This document shows positions 62,821 to 64,000 of a DNA stretch of 64,000 nt, piece after piece. Each line of letters begins with the position of its first letter. Position 1 is the first letter of the stretch. The notes under the pieces are model-generated. The model searched no databases and was not told where the DNA came from. It saw nothing but the letters and a program-made list of their open reading frames with translations. This stretch comes from Adenophora triphylla var. japonica (taxonomy: Eukaryota > Streptophyta > Magnoliopsida > Asterales > Campanulaceae): the NCBI GenBank assembly GCA_022495995.1, contig JAFEMH010002501.1, forward strand, positions 124,001 to 188,000. The letters run 5' to 3'. A program made the position numbers and the translations under genes.

Positions 62821-64000
62821 CTTGAATAGTAGAACAGATGGGAACTTCGGAGGAACTGCAAATACTTCGGAGATGCGGACTAATTGATCACTCCTTGTAA
62901 CAGAGCACGCACCAAACTTGTCACCTACTACAAAAGGGTAGATTTGGGTTCATGAGGTAGTGAAGGGGATTTTGAGGAAAGGGAGAGGGAAAGGAACAAG
63001 GGATAGACTCGCACAAACAATCTTATTTATCTTCAAGTATAAATCAATGTCTTAAATCCAAAGTACGATTGGAAAAGGAGAAGCCTTTATTCATACTAAC
63101 TACACCTTGGGGAAACCTAGGGAAGCAACGTTCAAATCACACTAAATGCCTTGCGTTGAAATATATAATAGGTAATGATACCTAACCAAATCCTAACATA
63201 ATTATGGGACGGAGAGGTTGTCCAAATTTCTGGGGAAATTTGGGCAGCATAACGGGTATTCTTGAAGAATTTCGAAGAAAAATCCGGCATGACCTCTCGT
63301 TGGTGCACGTTGACAATGCGGCATGATCTCTCGTTTAGAACACGCCACGGGAGTGACATGTCCCCACATGAAATCATGTTGCATTGGCAACATGCCCACA
63401 AGATGTGAGGTTTTGGGGGAAGGTATAAGGACCTACGATATGTTTCAAAAACAATTCATTTTGGTGTAATAAAAACGTTGTATAAAAAATCAACCTTGGG
63501 TAAGGTTAAAGTGTGGTGCCACCTACAACGCACTAGGGGGGTAGGTTTGATTTCAGGCGCTCAAGCGTAGGCAAATTTCATGGCCGTCCGCGATGCCGTC
63601 AATCGCACCCAAGGGTTCTAGATCTATGCGGTGTAGTGTGCGGATGACTAATTCTTTTATTTATATTTTATGACAAACAAAATTTTATTATTTTTATTTT
63701 ATTTAGTTTTGAAAGAAGAAAACACACACACTCTCAAAGGGAAGAAAAGGGAACAATAATCAACTGAGCCACATTCGATTCAAGGGGCTGCCCTCAAACC
63801 AACCTTCTGAAAACCTGTTCAGTGGCTACTCCTGTCGCGTGACACAGGACATCAGAGTACAGAGATGTCGCACGACCAGGGTAGTCACTGAACCAGAACC
63901 CCTGCAAGCAATCAAATCAGCCCCTACCTCTACATGGCAAGGGACAAAGCATAATATCTAAAAACACAACAAGAAAGGCCACAAGACACAAAGCTCACAA
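62821..64000 (-). other. F leader (5' untranslated region), incomplete
   Basis: No gene. Reverse match of 63130-63640 to E1 33600-34060. Palindromes TGTCGCGTGACA (63833-63844) and TGTCGCACGAC (63866-63876) are 33 bp apart. The LTR and primer site lie outside the window. Confidence 0.75.

Larger units (their letters stand above)
26561..64000 (-). mobile_element. Element F: Tat-lineage Ty3/gypsy, minus strand, with antisense PMD gene
   Basis: Reading on the minus strand from the window end: 5' untranslated region (64000-62821), gag (62820-62083 and 44735-44216), spacer (44215-42060), antisense PMD gene (plus strand, 29286-41598), hairpin array, polypurine tract, 3' LTR (27967-26561). E1 (31168-41045) and D (44741-62077) are nested inside. 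The 5' LTR lies beyond 64000. Homology of its 5' region, spacer, hairpins and LTR with E1 shows they are one family. No protease, RT or integrase remains. Confidence 0.85.

Overview
The window is plant nuclear DNA, most likely from a eudicot, made almost entirely of nested LTR retrotransposons. I found no host gene. The evidence is Ty3/gypsy and Ty1/copia gag, protease, RT, RNase H and integrase blocks, primer-binding sites matching plant tRNA-Asp, tRNA-iMet and tRNA-Arg 3' ends, and intron-containing plant mobile domain (PMD) genes carried inside elements.

Layout. (1) 1-11698: Athila-type Ty3/gypsy units in head-to-tail tandem sharing LTRs: internal 3' part (1-2522), LTR (2523-4084), internal with gag, protease and ORF-1 but no RT/RNase H/integrase (4085-10135), LTR (10136-11698). 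(2) 11815-24111: a Tekay-like chromovirus tandem (LTR, internal, truncated LTR, partial internal, LTR) bounded by the target-site duplication TATAG. (3) 24311-26560: copia remnants on both strands. (4) 26561 to the window end: a minus-strand Tat-lineage element (F) whose 5' LTR lies outside. It carries an antisense PMD gene. F is interrupted by E1 (31168-41045, plus strand, same family, inserted at a PMD splice donor) and by D (44741-62077, minus strand, a second Tat family, target duplication ATAGG, inserted in F's gag). D carries its own antisense PMD gene and an antisense DUF7745-like gene.

Coding capacity. Only the chromovirus keeps RT, and both its copies are broken. The Athila unit lacks RT, RNase H and integrase. 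D lacks RT and RNase H. E1 and F lack all pol. Most of the window is therefore non-autonomous DNA that would need enzymes from elsewhere.

Main discovery candidate. Four element families each carry their own short palindrome in ordered arrays: CACGGCCGTG (Athila), GGCACGAGTCGTGCC (chromovirus), TGTGTCGCGTGACACA and variants (E1/F), GGTCCGTACGGACC (D). Copies lie at family-specific fixed spacings (22/51, 74, 33 and 31 bp). In three families they sit upstream of LTR TATA boxes and again in front of internal or antisense genes (ORF-1, PMD, DUF7745). I infer a modular, fast-diverging promoter or anti-silencing code. The two Tat families also carry arrays of hairpins with constant loops and changing stems, and a repeated 60-bp structured module that brackets the antisense gene cassette.
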